This document shows, piece after piece, positions 14,416 through 15,862 of a stretch of 15,862 nt of DNA. The notes under the pieces are model-generated. The model worked only from the letters and a program-made list of their open reading frames with translations. It did not search any database and was not told where the DNA came from. The position numbers and the translations under genes are program-made. Within the stretch, counting starts at the first letter, position 1. Every line of letters begins with the position of its first letter. This DNA comes from CAZCQG01 sp964500775. GTDB lineage: Bacteria > Campylobacterota > Campylobacteria > Campylobacterales > CAZCQG01. The stretch spans positions 1 to 15,862 of the forward strand of contig CAZCQG010000049.1 in assembly GCA_964500775.1 (NCBI GenBank). The letters run 5' to 3'.

Positions 14416-15862
14416 TATGCCGCACTCTCGCTACTCTCTTCTTTTTGCAAATACTCTTGGAGAAACTTCTTTGAGACGCGATAATCGGTTTCAAGACGGA
14501 TGTTTGCAAGTTTTGAGATAAAAGTGATATTGAGTCTCTGCTCCCCTCTGTTGCGATTTGCGAGGATATAGATTCGTTCTATCTCCCCTTTTGTCTCGTC
14601 GTTTAATGATAGCTCTATCTCGATAGGCTCGGTCTCTTGTTCTTCGATCTCCACTTTTTGTTCGATTTTAGTTTCGACTTTTTCAGCGTTAACCTCTTCG
14701 AGTTTGAGTATCTTATCGCAGCGGATTCTCGTAAAATCGCCGTCTTTGGTGATCTCACATTTAAATGCCAAAGGGCGGTTTGTATCCATCATTTCAAGTT
14801 TTTTGAGATTCTTTTCAAAAAGTGTAAGCTCGATGTTGCCGTGAAAATCCATAATACTTAATATCGCGAATTTCGACCCTTTTTTGCTGATCTTGGTCGT
14901 GACCTCTTCGATCTTACCTACAAATATCGCTTTGCTTCCGTCGGCTATGTTTTCGATGGAGCTAGAGAGGGTATATTGGAGTTTGTCTATCTCCTCTCTA
15001 AAGTCATCAAGCGGGTGACCGCTGACGTAGAATCCTAACGTCTCTTTTTCGAGTTCTAGTAATCGTTTGAGGTCGTATTCGGGGAGATTATTCAGTTCTA
15101 TTTTGATGCTTGTGACTTCATCGCTATCGCCGAAAAGGGAGTTTTCGGAGTTTTTTCGCGCCCGTTCGCAATCTTTTGCCGCCTCGACTATGGTTTCGAT
15201 ATTTTCAAGCAATGTTTTTCTCGTATATCCGAAACTATCGAACGCTCCGCTTTTTGCAAGCGATTCCAATACTTTCTTGTTCACTTTTTGGGTCTGAATC
15301 TTTGCAATAAAATCATTCAAATCCAAAAACGGTTCAATATCCCTTTGTTCGATTATGAGGTTGAGCGCTACTTCGCCCACCCCTTTTATCGCCCCCATTC
15401 CAAAGAGGATTCCTTTGTTTCCGTTTGCATCCTCCACTGCGCTAAATTCGAGTTTGGAGCGTTTGACATCGGGTGGAAGGAGGTCGATTTTGAGCTGCTT
15501 GAGCTCATCGACGTATTTGACTATCTTATCGGTATTATCTTGCTCGCTCGTTAAGAGTGCCGCCATAAACTCTTGGGGATAATAGGTCTTTAAATATGCT
15601 GTTTGGAAGGTAACCATCGCATACGCGGCGGAGTGGGATTTATTGAATCCATACCCTGCGAATTTCACGATGAGATCAAACAGCTCTTCGCTTTTAGCCC
15701 TATGAAATCCTTTTGCTTGCGCACCGTCGGCAAACTCCCCTTTGAGCTTATCCATCTCCTCTTTGATCTTTTTCCCCATCGCACGTCGCACCAAATCAGC
15801 GCCGCCCAAACTAAAGCCGCCGATAACCTGCACTATCTGCATAACCTGCTCTTGATAGACGA
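14415..15862 (-). CDS. dnaE: DNA polymerase III subunit alpha, C-terminal part (5' end beyond window)
   Basis: The reading frame enters from the right edge with VYQEQVM, so the ATG at 15840-15842 is an internal Met and not the start. About 482 residues are visible. They contain RRAMGKK, FAGYGFNKSHSAAYA and TYYPQEFMAALL of the fingers region, and LFGMGAIKGVGE of the helix-hairpin-helix region. The OB fold follows (about AIFVGKIEEVTTKIS to GNIELTLFEKNL). A charged linker rich in Glu and Lys and a final domain ending KEESSESAA complete it. This is the replicative polymerase catalytic subunit; the catalytic Asp residues are in the missing part. It is the first visible gene of the - strand run and its TAA overlaps the ATG of the REC-kinase. 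Confidence 0.97.
   Translation of the reverse strand, partial: VYQEQVMQIVQVIGGFSLGGADLVRRAMGKKIKEEMDKLKGEFADGAQAKGFHRAKSEELFDLIVKFAGYGFNKSHSAAYAMVTFQTAYLKTYYPQEFMAALLTSEQDNTDKIVKYVDELKQLKIDLLPPDVKRSKLEFSAVEDANGNKGILFGMGAIKGVGEVALNLIIEQRDIEPFLDLNDFIAKIQTQKVNKKVLESLAKSGAFDSFGYTRKTLLENIETIVEAAKDCERARKNSENSLFGDSDEVTSIKIELNNLPEYDLKRLLELEKETLGFYVSGHPLDDFREEIDKLQYTLSSSIENIADGSKAIFVGKIEEVTTKISKKGSKFAILSIMDFHGNIELTLFEKNLKKLEMMDTNRPLAFKCEITKDGDFTRIRCDKILKLEEVNAEKVETKIEQKVEIEEQETEPIEIELSLNDETKGEIERIYILANRNRGEQRLNITFISKLANIRLETDYRVSKKFLQEYLQKEESSESAA

Noticed and set aside
1..15862. CRISPR array, insertion sequence, tRNA or rRNA gene
   Set aside because: No regular repeats, terminal inverted repeats with transposase, or RNA gene hallmarks were seen; the window is almost fully coding.

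Overview
The window looks like chromosomal DNA of a mesophilic, flagellate-type Campylobacterota (epsilonproteobacterium), probably near Sulfurimonas or Sulfuricurvum. This placement is an inference from recalled gene content and order (gatA, guaB, metX, xseB, nitrilase-like gene; a dnaE-linked sensor kinase cluster), from the AH(Q/H)W(K/R)QPL-type kinase boxes and from the moderate-to-low GC content. No rRNA or tRNA is present to confirm it.

Layout. (1) Bases 1-1619, + strand: a defence-like pair. The first gene is a 5'-truncated, very AT-rich PD-(D/E)XK nuclease of the DUF4263/Shedu (SduA) type. It overlaps by 4 bases a complete DNA cytosine-5 methyltransferase that closely resembles M.HaeIII as I remember it, so the predicted target is GGCC. 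The methyltransferase in turn overlaps by 4 bases the housekeeping gene aroC (1616-2692). (2) 2672-5980, - strand: a 1102-residue membrane sensor kinase with two different periplasmic binding domains (NMT1/THI5-like, then SBP_bac_3-like), two PAS domains and a kinase core. It converges on aroC with a 21-base overlap. (3) 5981-6109: the only real intergenic region, a divergent promoter region. (4) 6110-11022, + strand: a tight housekeeping run of gatA, guaB, metX, xseB and a nitrilase-fold protein that seems to have lost its catalytic Cys and Lys. (5) 11015-15862, - strand: a second overlapping run, read from the right: 3' part of dnaE, a REC-kinase, a small SUI1/YciH-type protein with a four-Cys knuckle, then a REC-PAS-PAS-kinase.

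How it fits together. The left edge is an accessory insertion in a housekeeping neighbourhood. Its enzymes probably act together on DNA: the methyltransferase would mark GGCC and the nuclease would be either a true restriction partner or a Shedu-type effector. Supporting this, I find by eye only one GGCC in the whole window, against about 18 CCGG. The right half puts two soluble, REC-first histidine kinases with no DNA-binding output around a translation-factor-like protein in one probable transcript after the replicative polymerase gene. The strongest leads for new biology are the Shedu-like/HaeIII-like pair, the degenerate nitrilase, the dual-sensor kinase and the dnaE-kinase-SUI1-kinase cluster. 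No CRISPR array, IS element, tRNA, rRNA or riboswitch was seen.
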